NCBI GenBank assembly: GCA_045605145.1
Contig: JAZUPH010000099.1
Span: forward strand, 1 to 15,591
DNA from: CAMNAO01 sp045605145
GTDB lineage: Bacteria > Bacillota > Clostridia > Oscillospirales > Oscillospiraceae
DNA: 15,591 bases
Direction: 5' to 3'
Shown here piece by piece: positions 1 through 8,448 of this stretch. The position numbers were made by a program, and so were the translations under genes. How positions within the stretch are numbered: the first letter of the stretch is position 1; each line of letters opens with the position of its first letter. The notes below the pieces were generated by a model. The model did no database searches and was not told the DNA's origin. It was given only the letters and a program-made list of their open reading frames with translations.

Positions 1-30
1 CATACATAAATTATACGGAGGTACTCCACT

Positions 31-1446
31 ATGATCGACCGCGCTATAGCCGCGAAAATTGACGAATACATTGAATCCTGCCGTGATGAGATCATTGCCG
101 ACCTGGATGAACTGGTGCGCATACCCAGCGTGGCCATTCCCGGCAGCCCGGAACCCATGCCCTTCGGCGAGGATGTGGCAAAGGTGCTGGACGCGGGCCT
201 TAAAATGGCCAAGAAGCACGGCATGAGGGCCGAAAACCACGGCAACTGGTACGGCCTTGCCCGCCGCGGTGAGGGCAGGCACAGCATCGGCATCTTCGCC
301 CATCTTGATGTGGTGGAGGCCGTGGGCGACTGGCTGTATCCCGCCTTTGAAACCACAGAGAAGGACGGCTGGCTCATCGGTCGCGGCACATCCGACGACA
401 AGAACGCCGCCATCGTGGGCTACTATGTGGCAAAGACCCTTGACAAATTCGGTCTGGCCAACAACACCGAGCTGCTGCTCTATCTGGGCTGCTGCGAGGA
501 AAAAGGCATGAGCGACATCGACCGCTACCTGGCAGAGAATGAAGAGCCGGATTTCTCCATGGTGCCCGACTTTATCTTCCCCGTTTCCGTGGGCGAGACC
601 GGCTCAGTAAAATTCACCCTTACGCCCAAGACCAAATTCATTGAGCTTACCGCCTTTGAAGGCGGTAAGCCGGGTTCCCGCGTGCCCCTGAGCGCCGAAG
701 TCATTTACACCGGCAGCAAGGCGGAGACTGTGATAGCTGCGGCAGCCGGACACGCCAACATCAGCACGGAGAGCACGGAAAACGGCCTGAAAATTACCGC
801 CGCAGGCAAGGCGGCCTCCGCAATGGGAGCAAAGGACAGCATCAACGCCATCGGCGCACTGTGCAGCTTCTTAAGCGGCTGCAATGTGCTTGAAGGCAGC
901 GACAAATCCACCATCGCCGCAATTGCGCAGATGGCCGGGACAACGGACGGTGAATGCTTTGGCATCGCCGCATCCTCCCCCCTGTTTGGCGCACTCACCT
1001 GCACCTGTCTGCTTGCCAAGGGCAGCAACGGCAACGAGCTGACCTTCACCTGCGGCTATCCCGAAAGCACCAGCGGCACCGCCATCGCTGCCGGGCTTGA
1101 AAAATTTGCCGCGGAGAATGACATGGTGCTCAACATCGTATCCACTTCAGAGCCTAAATTCATCGCCCCAGATGATGACCGCGTTAAGCTGCTGTGCGAG
1201 GCGTGGAACGATGTATGCGGCAAGGTTATGGGCTCCAGAGTTGGCGGCAGCACCTATTCAAGGAAGCTTAAAAACGGCGTCAGCTACGGCCCCAAGTTCG
1301 GCCCCGGCTGCCCCTTCCTGCCCGCAGGCCACGGTATGCTCCACACTCCTGACGAGGCAGTTAATATTCAGGGTCTGCTGGACGCCATAAAGACCTACAC
1401 CCGCGCCGTGATACTGCTGGATGAATATTACGGCGGAGAAGAATAA
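31..1446 (+). CDS. pepV: M20-family dipeptidase, PepV/Sapep type
   Basis: Predicted cytoplasmic zinc dipeptidase that would split dipeptides brought in by peptide transporters. At 471 aa it has the usual length of PepV-type M20 enzymes. Visible motifs are H91-x-D93 in AHLDVV (metal ligand and catalytic Asp), GRGTSDDKN with D122 as probable bridging Asp, CCEEKG with E156/E157 (catalytic base and metal ligand), and a C-terminal GGSTYSRKLKNGVSYGP and HTPDE stretch typical of the family. The ATG is chosen because GGAGG (17-21) lies 9 nt upstream. No signal peptide. It stands alone, converging on the amino-acid symporter gene, with a strong terminator behind it. The family call is firm; substrate preference is inferred from the family. 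Other M20 deacylases are possible but less likely given the PepV-like insert between the catalytic halves. Confidence 0.9.
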   Translation: MIDRAIAAKIDEYIESCRDEIIADLDELVRIPSVAIPGSPEPMPFGEDVAKVLDAGLKMAKKHGMRAENHGNWYGLARRGEGRHSIGIFAHLDVVEAVGDWLYPAFETTEKDGWLIGRGTSDDKNAAIVGYYVAKTLDKFGLANNTELLLYLGCCEEKGMSDIDRYLAENEEPDFSMVPDFIFPVSVGETGSVKFTLTPKTKFIELTAFEGGKPGSRVPLSAEVIYTGSKAETVIAAAAGHANISTESTENGLKITAAGKAASAMGAKDSINAIGALCSFLSGCNVLEGSDKSTIAAIAQMAGTTDGECFGIAASSPLFGALTCTCLLAKGSNGNELTFTCGYPESTSGTAIAAGLEKFAAENDMVLNIVSTSEPKFIAPDDDRVKLLCEAWNDVCGKVMGSRVGGSTYSRKLKNGVSYGPKFGPGCPFLPAGHGMLHTPDEAVNIQGLLDAIKTYTRAVILLDEYYGGEE

Positions 1447-1470
1447 GAAAACAGGATTTAACACACGAAG

Positions 1471-1508
1471 CAAGCGGCAGGGTGACCCCTGCCGCTTGTT
1501 TTGGTTTT
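1471..1508 (+). terminator. Intrinsic terminator of the dipeptidase gene
   Basis: A perfect 12-bp stem (1471-1482 with 1487-1498, loop TGAC) is followed by TTTTGGTTTT. The T-tract is only on the plus strand, so it ends the dipeptidase transcript; the convergent symporter transcript would meet the same stem without a U-run. Confidence 0.9.
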
Positions 1509-1545
1509 AATATACAGTTTATAGCTTATCGCGTTCCGATGCAGT

Positions 1546-3147
1546 TCACTGCTCATCAGCCGCGGCCATCTGGGCCGCCTGCACCTCGGGATCATAGGAG
1601 AGCATGGGCTCAATATCCTCACCCTTGAAGGTGCGGCGATTGTAGTTTTTAACAATGGCCATAACAGTGCCGGAGCAGGCCAGAACGCCGATCAGGTTGG
1701 GCAACGCCATAAGGCCGTTGAAGGTGTCGGAGATGTCCCAGGCAAGGCTGGAGTGCATGACAGCACCGGCCACAATGGTGAGAATGAAAACCACGCGGTA
1801 AATGATGGTGGATTTGGTGCCGAAGAGATATTCCCAGCTCTTGCTGCCGTAATGGCTCCAGCCAAGGACGGTTGAGAAGGCGAACATCATAAGTGCAATG
1901 GTTACGAAGATAGAGCCTGCCTTGCCGAACACATCCTGGAAGCACAGGCTGGTCAGTGCGCTGGCGGAAATGCTGCTGTCCATAAGAGCGCCGGTCTCAA
2001 GATTGATCTTGCCGCTGGTGAGGATAGCCATGGCGGTCAGGGTGCAGATGATGATGGTATCGGCAAAGACCTCAAACACGCCCCAGATACCCTGGGTAAC
2101 AGGCTCACGGACATTGGAGTTGGAGTGGACCATAACGGAGGAGCCGAGACCCGCCTCATTGGAGAACACGCCGCGCTTAAGACCCCAGGTGATTACGGCA
2201 CCAAGGGTGCCGCCGGCCACGGCCTTGCCGTTAAAGGCGAACTTGAAGATGGCGGCAAATGCGGGACCAATGAGTTTATAGTCCCAGAAAATAAGGATAA
2301 GAGAACCGATAATGTAGAAAATCGCCATGAAGGGAACCAGCTTTTCGGTGGTCTTTGCGATGCGCTTAAGTCCGCCAACGATGACAAGAGCCGCAATCAC
2401 CATCAGGACGATACCGGTGATGAGGTTGATGGTGCTCACACCCAGTACGGTGCCGTCAGTCACGCCAAGTCCGGTGACGGTGTTGTTGACGTTGACAGCA
2501 ATGGAGTTTATCTGGCTCATGTTGCCGATGCCGAAAGAGGCAACAACAGCGAAGAGGGAGAACAGCATTGCAAGGATGGAGCCCACAGTCTTCAGGCCCT
2601 TGTGAGAGCCAAGTCCGTCGCGCAGGTAGTACATTGCACCGCCGCTCCACTCACCGTCTTTATTGCGGCGGCGGTAGTAGATGCCAAGCACATTTTCGGA
2701 GAAGTTGGTCATAAGGCCAAGAATCGCCGCCACCCACATCCAGAAGATTGCGCCGGGGCCGCCGGACACGATAGCGGTGGCAACACCCACGATATTGCCG
2801 GTACCGACCGTGGCAGACATGGCGGTGCACAGACTCTGGAACTGGGAGATGGACTTGCTGTCATCAGAGTGCATGACATCCTTTTTCTTAAACACGCTAC
2901 CGATGGAGTTTTTCCACCAGTGGCCGAATCTGCTAAACTGGAAGCCGCCTGTGATAACGGTCATAACAAGACCCACGCCCAGAATGCCGAACAGCATGCA
3001 GTTCCACACGACGGTATTGACCTTGCCGTTGACTTCGGCAATGACATCTGCAACGCTTTTGCCGTCAGCCGCAAAGGCCGTGGCAGACATTACAACAGCC
3101 AGAATGAGCACAATGGCTGCCGAGTAAAGTATCTTGCGTTTTTTCAT
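1546..3147 (-). CDS. AGCS-family sodium:alanine/glycine symporter
   Basis: Multi-pass membrane protein (533 aa) that imports alanine or glycine with sodium. Family signatures are SATVGTGNIVGVATAI (about 111-126), GGPGAIFWMW (129-138) and GVFSNEAGLGSS in the middle of the protein. The N-terminus is unusual: residues 1-27 look like a Sec signal peptide (MKKRK, a hydrophobic stretch to about residue 20, then SATAFA before ADGK) ahead of the ordinary first transporter helix. The ATG at 3147 has GGATGA-like pairing about 10 nt upstream. A tandem glycine riboswitch lies directly 5' on the same strand, which makes glycine the most likely physiological substrate and predicts control at transcription elongation. 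Family call firm; glycine versus alanine preference is inferred from the riboswitch. Confidence 0.93.
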   Translation of the reverse strand: MKKRKILYSAAIVLILAVVMSATAFAADGKSVADVIAEVNGKVNTVVWNCMLFGILGVGLVMTVITGGFQFSRFGHWWKNSIGSVFKKKDVMHSDDSKSISQFQSLCTAMSATVGTGNIVGVATAIVSGGPGAIFWMWVAAILGLMTNFSENVLGIYYRRRNKDGEWSGGAMYYLRDGLGSHKGLKTVGSILAMLFSLFAVVASFGIGNMSQINSIAVNVNNTVTGLGVTDGTVLGVSTINLITGIVLMVIAALVIVGGLKRIAKTTEKLVPFMAIFYIIGSLILIFWDYKLIGPAFAAIFKFAFNGKAVAGGTLGAVITWGLKRGVFSNEAGLGSSVMVHSNSNVREPVTQGIWGVFEVFADTIIICTLTAMAILTSGKINLETGALMDSSISASALTSLCFQDVFGKAGSIFVTIALMMFAFSTVLGWSHYGSKSWEYLFGTKSTIIYRVVFILTIVAGAVMHSSLAWDISDTFNGLMALPNLIGVLACSGTVMAIVKNYNRRTFKGEDIEPMLSYDPEVQAAQMAAADEQ

Positions 3148-3171
3148 TCACTTCTCATCCTTTCATTTATA

Positions 3172-3201
3172 TAAAACAAAAACACCGGGCAAAGTCCGGT
3201 G
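3172..3201 (-). terminator. Riboswitch expression-platform terminator
   Basis: On the minus strand CACCGG and CCGGTG form a stem (3183-3188 with 3196-3201) around a short loop, followed by TTTTTGTTTTA. It sits between the second glycine aptamer and the symporter start codon. A competing pairing, GCAAAAG (3243-3249, aptamer side) with CTTTTGC (3201-3207), touches the base of this stem and encloses a CCCAT/ATGGG hairpin, giving a plausible antiterminator. Confidence 0.85.
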
Positions 3202-3235
3202 CAAAAGAAACCCATGCCGTTAAGTATGGGTATTG

Positions 3236-3391
3236 CTCCGTCCTTTTGCCTGAGAGATTGGGCTTTCGCCTTTGCCCCTTCGGCACCCGCGTACGCGGAC
3301 TTCTCCGGAGGTTCGTCAGCCGACAGTCACTGCCTTGCGGCGCCTGAGAGTGTTACTCCTTCGGCCGGGGCATTGCCCCGTCTCCTGCCGG
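3236..3391 (-). ncRNA. Tandem glycine riboswitch (two aptamers)
   Basis: Two glycine aptamers stand in the 5' leader of the AGCS symporter. Aptamer 1 spans about 3320-3391: closing helix CCGGCAG (3385-3391) with CTGTCGG (3320-3326), core GCCGAAGGAGTAA and ACTCTCAGGC. Aptamer 2 spans about 3236-3310: closing helix CTCCG (3306-3310) with CGGAG (3236-3240), core GCCGAAGGGGCAAAG and ATCTCTCAGGCAAAAGGAC. The linker is only 9 nt (3311-3319), as usual for the tandem class. Both cores match the known consensus well. Glycine binding probably switches the downstream terminator off, allowing symporter expression; the direction of the switch is an inference. Confidence 0.95.
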
Positions 3392-3425
3392 TATCATCCG
3401 AACCGTATTATGTTCTATGCTATAT

Positions 3426-3453
3426 ATTATAAGCTACAAAAGGGAAATTGCAA
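3426..3453 (-). promoter_or_regulatory. Promoter of the riboswitch-symporter transcript
   Basis: Minus-strand TTGCAA (3448-3453), 16-nt spacer, then a perfect TATAAT (3426-3431). Predicted start near 3419 places the whole riboswitch in the leader. Confidence 0.65.
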
Positions 3454-3515
3454 TACACAATATAGACAAAAGTCCGTCTTTTCCGAACAATTTTCGGTCT
3501 TTTTGCAGATTTGGC

Positions 3516-3557
3516 ATAATAAAGCCGCGGCGAACGGTGCGCCGCGGCCTTTATTAT
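3516..3557 (-). terminator. Intrinsic terminator of the MFS gene
   Basis: A long stem pairs 3516-3532 with 3540-3557 (one bulged base), GC-rich at the tip and A/T-rich at the base. Read on the minus strand it ends in TTTATTAT, 12 nt after the MFS stop codon. Confidence 0.85.
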
Positions 3558-3568
3558 TGTACAAGTTA

Positions 3569-4828
3569 TTACTTTGCAGCGTTTCTGGCGAGGAAGTCGC
3601 TCTCGATCTTGTTGATGCGGCCTCTGCACAGGAGGATGAACACTGCGCTGATGGCACAGGGGATAGCCATGACAGCCCACATTGCATAGGAGTAGCCAAA
3701 GATGCTGGCGACAAAGCCGCACACGGTGGGGCCGATGATGGTTGCGGAATCCATGCCGATGTAATAGGTGCCGGAAGCGGAGCCGCGACGCTCGGGCGGG
3801 ACTGACTTCATACACAGGGACTGGAGCGCAGGCTGAGCAGCGCCGTAGCCGCAGGAGTTGACCAGGGCGGCGAGAAGCAGCACAACAATGTTGTCTGCCA
3901 GGCCGATGATCAGCAGGGATGTAGCAGTGGCAAGGACGGCGATGGGGCCGACCTTGACGAAGCCGAACTTGTCGGTGAGCTTGCCGACCATGGGACGGGT
4001 AACCAGCATGGACAGAGCGTATACGGTGAAGAAAAGGCTGGCCTGCTCTTCGGGGATGCCGCGCTCACTGGCGTAAACCAGAAGGAATGCGTTGATGGAG
4101 GTGAAGCCCATTGCCACAAAGAAGGTGGTGATAGCGGGGACAAGCGCCTCTTTACAGACCATGTTGGTCAGCTTAAGGTTGAAGGGCTTGGGAGTGCGGG
4201 GTGCCAGCTTAACAGTGCTGGATGCGAAGAGGATGCCGCAAACCATGAAGCAACCTACAACAATGTAAGTACCGGAGAAGCCCAGCCACTTGGTCAGGTA
4301 CACGCCGACAGTGGGGCCGATCGATTGCGACACAACCTGCGCACAGGCAAAGTAGCCCATACCGGTGGTTAGTTTTTCCTTGGGAAGAACATCCGCCACC
4401 ATGGTCATACAGCAGGAGTTGCCAAATGCGTTACCCACACCCTGAATAAGACGGAAAGCGTAGAGAACATAGATGGTATCTACTCCGATAAGTGCGGAAA
4501 TTTTGGGCGCGAAGCTGAAGCCGAAATAGGCGGTAGCCATGAAGCCCATACCCATAGCAAGCAGCTTTTTGCGGTTGAAGGCGTTGATCGACGGACCGGA
4601 AATGAAGCGGAAAATCAGAGCGGTGTAAGCAAACATACTCATGAGAGTACCGATCTGGCTCGCGCCCGTTCCAAGATCCTTGGCGTACAGAGACAGCTGA
4701 GAGTTGGACATCTGCTGGCTCAGATTCATGGCCATGCTGGCAAAAAAGACGCTGAAGAACATCGGGTTCCAAATCGTCTTTGGTGCCTGCCATTCCGTTG
4801 CAGGACTTTTCAAAGTTTCATTCGACAT
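3569..4828 (-). CDS. Major facilitator superfamily transporter
   Basis: A 419-aa protein with about 12 predicted membrane helices and a short cytoplasmic N-terminal tail. Motif-A-like loops follow helices 2 and 8: GPSINAFNRKK (about 78-88) and GKLTDKFG (about 282-289). The conserved Asp of the first loop is replaced by Asn (NAFNRKK). Another typical stretch is PPERRGSASGTYYIGMD in the C-terminal half. The ATG has AGGGG 8 nt upstream. It lies after the Mo-hydroxylase operon in the same direction but has its own good promoter, so it can be expressed separately. Substrate unknown; position suggests the compound handled by the Mo hydroxylase or its product, but drug or sugar efflux MFS proteins have the same look. 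Confidence 0.88.
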   Translation of the reverse strand: MSNETLKSPATEWQAPKTIWNPMFFSVFFASMAMNLSQQMSNSQLSLYAKDLGTGASQIGTLMSMFAYTALIFRFISGPSINAFNRKKLLAMGMGFMATAYFGFSFAPKISALIGVDTIYVLYAFRLIQGVGNAFGNSCCMTMVADVLPKEKLTTGMGYFACAQVVSQSIGPTVGVYLTKWLGFSGTYIVVGCFMVCGILFASSTVKLAPRTPKPFNLKLTNMVCKEALVPAITTFFVAMGFTSINAFLLVYASERGIPEEQASLFFTVYALSMLVTRPMVGKLTDKFGFVKVGPIAVLATATSLLIIGLADNIVVLLLAALVNSCGYGAAQPALQSLCMKSVPPERRGSASGTYYIGMDSATIIGPTVCGFVASIFGYSYAMWAVMAIPCAISAVFILLCRGRINKIESDFLARNAAK

Positions 4829-4902
4829 ATTATTTCCCCTTGCAATTGAATATGCGTGCTGTCAGTACATTATTCTAAAACGTAGCAAACACGATTACAG
4901 AC

Positions 4903-4931
4903 ATTATATCTTTTTTCATTGCTCAATGCAA
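4903..4931 (-). promoter_or_regulatory. Promoter of the MFS gene
   Basis: Minus-strand TTGCAT (4926-4931), exactly 17 nt, TATAAT (4903-4908). The predicted leader is about 68 nt. Confidence 0.7.
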
Positions 4932-5002
4932 CATATAAATTGATAAACACCTTATTAACTTCACCTGAGCATATGGTGTGCAAAACTAATCGCGCAATCC
5001 GC

Positions 5003-5485
5003 TTACCAGCTTTCTTCACACTTTGCCAGTTTGCCGGCAATCCGCTCGAAGGTGCCCAGAAGGGTCAGGGTGATGACCAGAGCCACCAGGTAGTTGGGGA
5101 CGAAACCCTGCACCCAGGCCACGAGAGCAGTGCCGATGGGGCTGCCGCCCAAAAGGCACATGGAAAACAGCACCATAATAAAGCTTTCAAGGAGCACAAA
5201 ATAGAGTGTGTAGAAGATGCTGACACCCACGCGGAAAGCCTTGGGCTTTTGGAAAGTAAAACCCACTGCCTTGGCAGACGCCATTGCCCACCGGGTCAGG
5301 GGCAGGAAAATACCCAGGCAGTCGCCGACGATATAGCCGACTGCTGTACACAGCAGGAAACTGCTCCAGCTGAAATAGCCGCTAAGAACGGCAGACAGAA
5401 TATTAAGCGCAATTGCATAAACCGCGCATATCATCAGCACGGTGTACACGTTTTTCATGCGCTGAGCCTTGGTCTGATTTGTCAT
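5003..5485 (-). CDS. Four-helix membrane protein, possibly DUF2798-like
   Basis: A 160-aa protein with four predicted helices (about 13-35, 42-64, 86-110, 125-146) and a basic N-terminus. I do not recognise a function. The two halves look alike in layout, each with an aromatic-rich helix pair ending in a charged residue (LPLTRWAM; LLGTFERIA), as in two-unit DUF2798 proteins. The ATG at 5485 is chosen over an upstream TTG because GGAG stands 6 nt before it. It follows the Mo subunit by 90 nt with a hairpin between, on the same strand, and so is probably transcribed with the hydroxylase at reduced level. It has exactly the length of the DUF2798-type protein at 10433-10915. DUF2798 membership is an inference from topology and not from a clear motif. 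Confidence 0.75.
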   Translation of the reverse strand: MTNQTKAQRMKNVYTVLMICAVYAIALNILSAVLSGYFSWSSFLLCTAVGYIVGDCLGIFLPLTRWAMASAKAVGFTFQKPKAFRVGVSIFYTLYFVLLESFIMVLFSMCLLGGSPIGTALVAWVQGFVPNYLVALVITLTLLGTFERIAGKLAKCEESW

Positions 5486-5518
5486 AAGTAACTCCAATCT
5501 GATTTCGGACAAAACACA

Positions 5519-5546
5519 CCGCGGCAGGCGAATATGTCTGCCGCGG
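5519..5546 (-). terminator. Hairpin between Mo subunit and four-helix gene
   Basis: Perfect 9-bp stem CCGCGGCAG/CTGCCGCGG (5519-5527 with 5538-5546), loop 10 nt. On the minus strand it is followed by TGTGTTTTGT, an imperfect U-tract, so it is probably a leaky terminator or an mRNA-stability hairpin within the operon. Confidence 0.55.
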
Positions 5547-5575
5547 CGATTTTGATTAATTGTCAGGACAGCAGC

Positions 5576-7966
5576 TTAGCAATCGTAGTCCATTGCTGCG
5601 ATGGCCTGCTGAGCTCTCTCGGGCTTCTGATCCTGGAGCATACGCCAGATATGCTCGGGATCCAGAGGCAGCTCGGTAATGTAAAGGCCGGTAGCCATGT
5701 GGATGGCGTTGGCGATGGCGGGGGCGATGGGGGCGGTAGTGCCCTCGCCGCACTCCTTGGCGCCGAAGGGGCCTTCGGGATCGGGGGGATAATCGAACTT
5801 GGTGGTGATGTGGGGCATATCCAGAGCGGTGGGCATGCGGTAATCACGGAAGTTGGGATTGAGCATGCGGCCGTCCTTCAGCTTCAGCTCCTCAAACACT
5901 GCGTAGCCCAGGCCGGAGTAAATGGAACCTTCCAGCTGACCCTCGACAGCGCGCTTGTTGAGCGCCTGGCCGCAGTCATGAGCGAAGAAGAATTCATCAA
6001 TGTCGATCTCGCCGGTCTCGCAGTCCACGTTCAGGTGGCAGGCGCCGGTGGAGAAAACGTAGCTGGGTGCATAGTTGGAGGGCTTGCCCTGGAACTGCTG
6101 GTTGTTGGTTCTGTGGTAGTAGGAGCCTACGCCCACGACCTCATCGCCGCCCTTGGTGGTCATGCATCCGAAGACAGCCTGTCTCCAGGGCATGGAAAGA
6201 TTCTCGCGGCCCAGATCGCGGCAGATGACCTTATGGTCAACGATGTCGCAGGTATGGGGCTCAACATCCCACTTGGCAGCAACATACTGCAGGATCTGTC
6301 TCTTGGCATCGGCTGCGGCACGGCGGACAGCGTTGCCGCCCAGGAAGGTAACGCGGCTGCCGTAAGCGCCGGAGTCATAGCCGGCGTTGAAGGTGGAGGT
6401 CTGCATCAGCTTGACCTCATCCATGTCAAGACCCAGCTCTTCAGCGACGATCATGGTGGCGACAGTGTCGGCACCCTGGCCGTTCTCATGCATGTTGCAG
6501 TACAGGGAGACCTGGCCGTTGAAGGCGACACGCACAGTGGCGTTGGTCTGTACCTGGTTGGGGCTGTTGAGAACGGGAGAAGCAGTACCGGAAACGAAAG
6601 CGGTACCGGCAAAGCCGATGCCCTCGCCGGGCTTCATGGTGTTCTTTCTCTCTTCCCAGTTCATGAAAGCAGCAGCGTCCTTCAGGGTGTCCTTGAAGGC
6701 ACAGCTGGTGACGATCAGGCCGGCGGGAGAATGATAACCGGTCTCAAGAGCGCTGCGCAGACGGAACTCGATGGGGTCAATGCCCATGGCCTCAGCGGCG
6801 TACTGCATGTTCAGGTCGTTGGCGAACTGAACCTGGCAGGCGGTGTAACCGCGCATTGCGCCGCCTTCGGCGGTGTTGGTCAGGACGCGCTGGCTCTTCA
6901 GGTCGATTGCGTCAATTTTGTAGGGGAATGCAGCCCAGATAACGCTCAGGTTAACGGCAGCATACTGAGAGTGGCTGACGCCGTAAGCGCCGCCGTCCAG
7001 GATCTGGCGGGTCTTCTTTGCCAGAACGCGGCCATCCTCATCGTGAGCGGTCTCAAGATGGATAATGAAGGGATGACGGCCGTGCATGGTCTGGAACTCT
7101 TCCTCACGGGTGAGGACGAAGCGGACGGGATGCAGGGTCCTGCGGGCGAACTCGCAGGCGATAAACTCGCTGTAGGGCCAGTTGGACTTGGAGCCGAAAG
7201 CGCCGCCGACATAGGGACGGATGACGTGGAAATGGCTCTCATCCTTCTGGAAGCCGTGGGCCAGCCAGTGCTGGTCGCCGAAGCTCATGGTGGTGGACTG
7301 ATAGACGGTCCACTCATCCTTCTGGGGGTCATACTCAGCGTAAGTAGCATGGGGCTCGATGGGAGCATGCTGGATACGATGGGTCTTGTAATCGCCGGTG
7401 GAGATGTAGGTGGCCTTGGCAAACTCTTCCTCAACGGTCTTGCCGTCGTTGCCGCCCAGCTGGTGGCAGACAGGGCCGATGTTGTTATTGCCGTAGTTGT
7501 AGCCCTGAACATCGGGAGCGCCGTCCTTGATAGCCTCGAGAGGATCAAAGACAGGGGTCAGCAGCTCATACTGGACATCGATCAGGTCGAGAGCAGCCTC
7601 AGCAACCTCTTCATTGATGGCGCAGACGGCAACAACGGGGTCACCTACCATACGAACCTGGCCCTGGACAAGAATCTCAATATCCTGAGTAATACGGATG
7701 GGGAAATCATCGCCGGTCAGAACACCCTTAACGCCGGGCAGAGCCTCAGCCTTGCTGGTGTCGATGGAGATGATGTTTGCCTTCGGGTAGGGGCTGTGGA
7801 GGACCTTGGCAACATACATGTTGGGTGCGGAATAGTCGCCGGCGTACTTAGCCTTACCGGTAACCTTCTCAAAGGCGTCAACGCGGATGTAGTTGCTCTG
7901 GTCCTTGCTTACAAGGCGGTAATCTTCCGGCTTGCGGAAATACTCTTTATCTGCAAATCTGTTCAT
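5576..7966 (-). CDS. Molybdenum hydroxylase, Mo-cofactor-binding large subunit
   Basis: Catalytic subunit (796 aa) of a xanthine dehydrogenase/aldehyde oxidase-family enzyme, which hydroxylates a carbon centre with water at a Mo-pterin site. The N-terminal domain begins RVDAFEKVTGKAKYAGDY (28-45), typical of the family. GGAMRGYTACQ (368-378) carries the conserved Arg372, and GAKECGEG (735-742) the catalytic Glu741. The usual GGFGGKE segment of xanthine dehydrogenase reads GGAFGSKS here (254-261), so the substrate-contacting Glu of xanthine dehydrogenase is absent; the Gln normally in STQ is replaced in STTM (224-227). The ATG overlaps the 2Fe-2S gene stop in an ATGA. The subunit split resembles xanthine dehydrogenase, nicotinate dehydrogenase and 4-hydroxybenzoyl-CoA reductase. 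Substrate is not assigned; an aromatic or N-heterocyclic compound is an inference. Confidence 0.92.
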   Translation of the reverse strand: MNRFADKEYFRKPEDYRLVSKDQSNYIRVDAFEKVTGKAKYAGDYSAPNMYVAKVLHSPYPKANIISIDTSKAEALPGVKGVLTGDDFPIRITQDIEILVQGQVRMVGDPVVAVCAINEEVAEAALDLIDVQYELLTPVFDPLEAIKDGAPDVQGYNYGNNNIGPVCHQLGGNDGKTVEEEFAKATYISTGDYKTHRIQHAPIEPHATYAEYDPQKDEWTVYQSTTMSFGDQHWLAHGFQKDESHFHVIRPYVGGAFGSKSNWPYSEFIACEFARRTLHPVRFVLTREEEFQTMHGRHPFIIHLETAHDEDGRVLAKKTRQILDGGAYGVSHSQYAAVNLSVIWAAFPYKIDAIDLKSQRVLTNTAEGGAMRGYTACQVQFANDLNMQYAAEAMGIDPIEFRLRSALETGYHSPAGLIVTSCAFKDTLKDAAAFMNWEERKNTMKPGEGIGFAGTAFVSGTASPVLNSPNQVQTNATVRVAFNGQVSLYCNMHENGQGADTVATMIVAEELGLDMDEVKLMQTSTFNAGYDSGAYGSRVTFLGGNAVRRAAADAKRQILQYVAAKWDVEPHTCDIVDHKVICRDLGRENLSMPWRQAVFGCMTTKGGDEVVGVGSYYHRTNNQQFQGKPSNYAPSYVFSTGACHLNVDCETGEIDIDEFFFAHDCGQALNKRAVEGQLEGSIYSGLGYAVFEELKLKDGRMLNPNFRDYRMPTALDMPHITTKFDYPPDPEGPFGAKECGEGTTAPIAPAIANAIHMATGLYITELPLDPEHIWRMLQDQKPERAQQAIAAMDYDC

Positions 7967-8448
7967 TTATTCTCTGCCTCCCAATCCATTTCAGCGGCAG
8001 CGGCTGCAATAGCCTCAACGATCTTGGCGTAGCCGGTGCAGCGGCACAGGTTGCCCTCGATTGCTTCGCGGATCTCCATCTCGGTGGGATGGGGATTCTT
8101 ATCCAGAAGAGCCTTTGCAGACATTATCATGCCGGGGGTGCAGTAGCCGCACTGGAAGGCCCACTTGTCGATGAACTGCTTCTGGATGGGGTGGAGCATG
8201 CCGTTCTTGGCAATGCCCTCGATGGTGACGACATCATGGCCCTCGACCTCACGGGCGAGAGTGGCGCAGCTGTTGATGGGGCGGCCGTCGATCATGACGG
8301 TGCAGGCGCCGCACTCAGCCTCTTCACAGCCCTTTTTGGTGCCGGTCATGCCCAGATCATCACGCAGAAGGTCAAGAAGAACGCGGTTATCGTCGCAAAG
8401 GACTTCGCACTTCTCGCCGTTAAGGGTGAATGTAAGTACTTTTTTCAT
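7963..8448 (-). CDS. Molybdenum hydroxylase, [2Fe-2S] small subunit
   Basis: A 161-aa electron-transfer subunit with two iron-sulfur domains. The plant-ferredoxin-like cluster uses C41, C46, C49 and C61 (GCEEAECGACTV ... NSC). The helical domain cluster uses C100, C103, C135 and C137 (QCGYC ... LCRCTGY), and is the one nearest the Mo site in this family. All eight cysteines are present, so the chain from molybdopterin to FAD is intact. Length is normal. It starts at an ATG sharing one base with the FAD-subunit stop (TGATG) and its own stop overlaps the Mo-subunit start (ATGA), so the three are translationally coupled. No twin-arginine signal is present, placing the complex in the cytoplasm. 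Confidence 0.95.
   Translation of the reverse strand: MKKVLTFTLNGEKCEVLCDDNRVLLDLLRDDLGMTGTKKGCEEAECGACTVMIDGRPINSCATLAREVEGHDVVTIEGIAKNGMLHPIQKQFIDKWAFQCGYCTPGMIMSAKALLDKNPHPTEMEIREAIEGNLCRCTGYAKIVEAIAAAAAEMDWEAENK

Noticed and set aside
4828..5003. MFS gene as a certain member of the hydroxylase operon
   Set aside because: A TTGCAT-17-TATAAT promoter stands in the 174-bp gap, so independent transcription is at least as likely.
5534..8032. 832-codon plus-strand open frame opposite the Mo subunit
   Set aside because: It is the complement of a gene with clear family motifs; the product is a low-complexity Gly/Ala/Val/Asp mix with no domain and no ribosome binding site. The same reasoning removes the open frames at 2125-3174 (+), 11874-13028 (+), 8520-9323 (+) and 13669-14637 (-).
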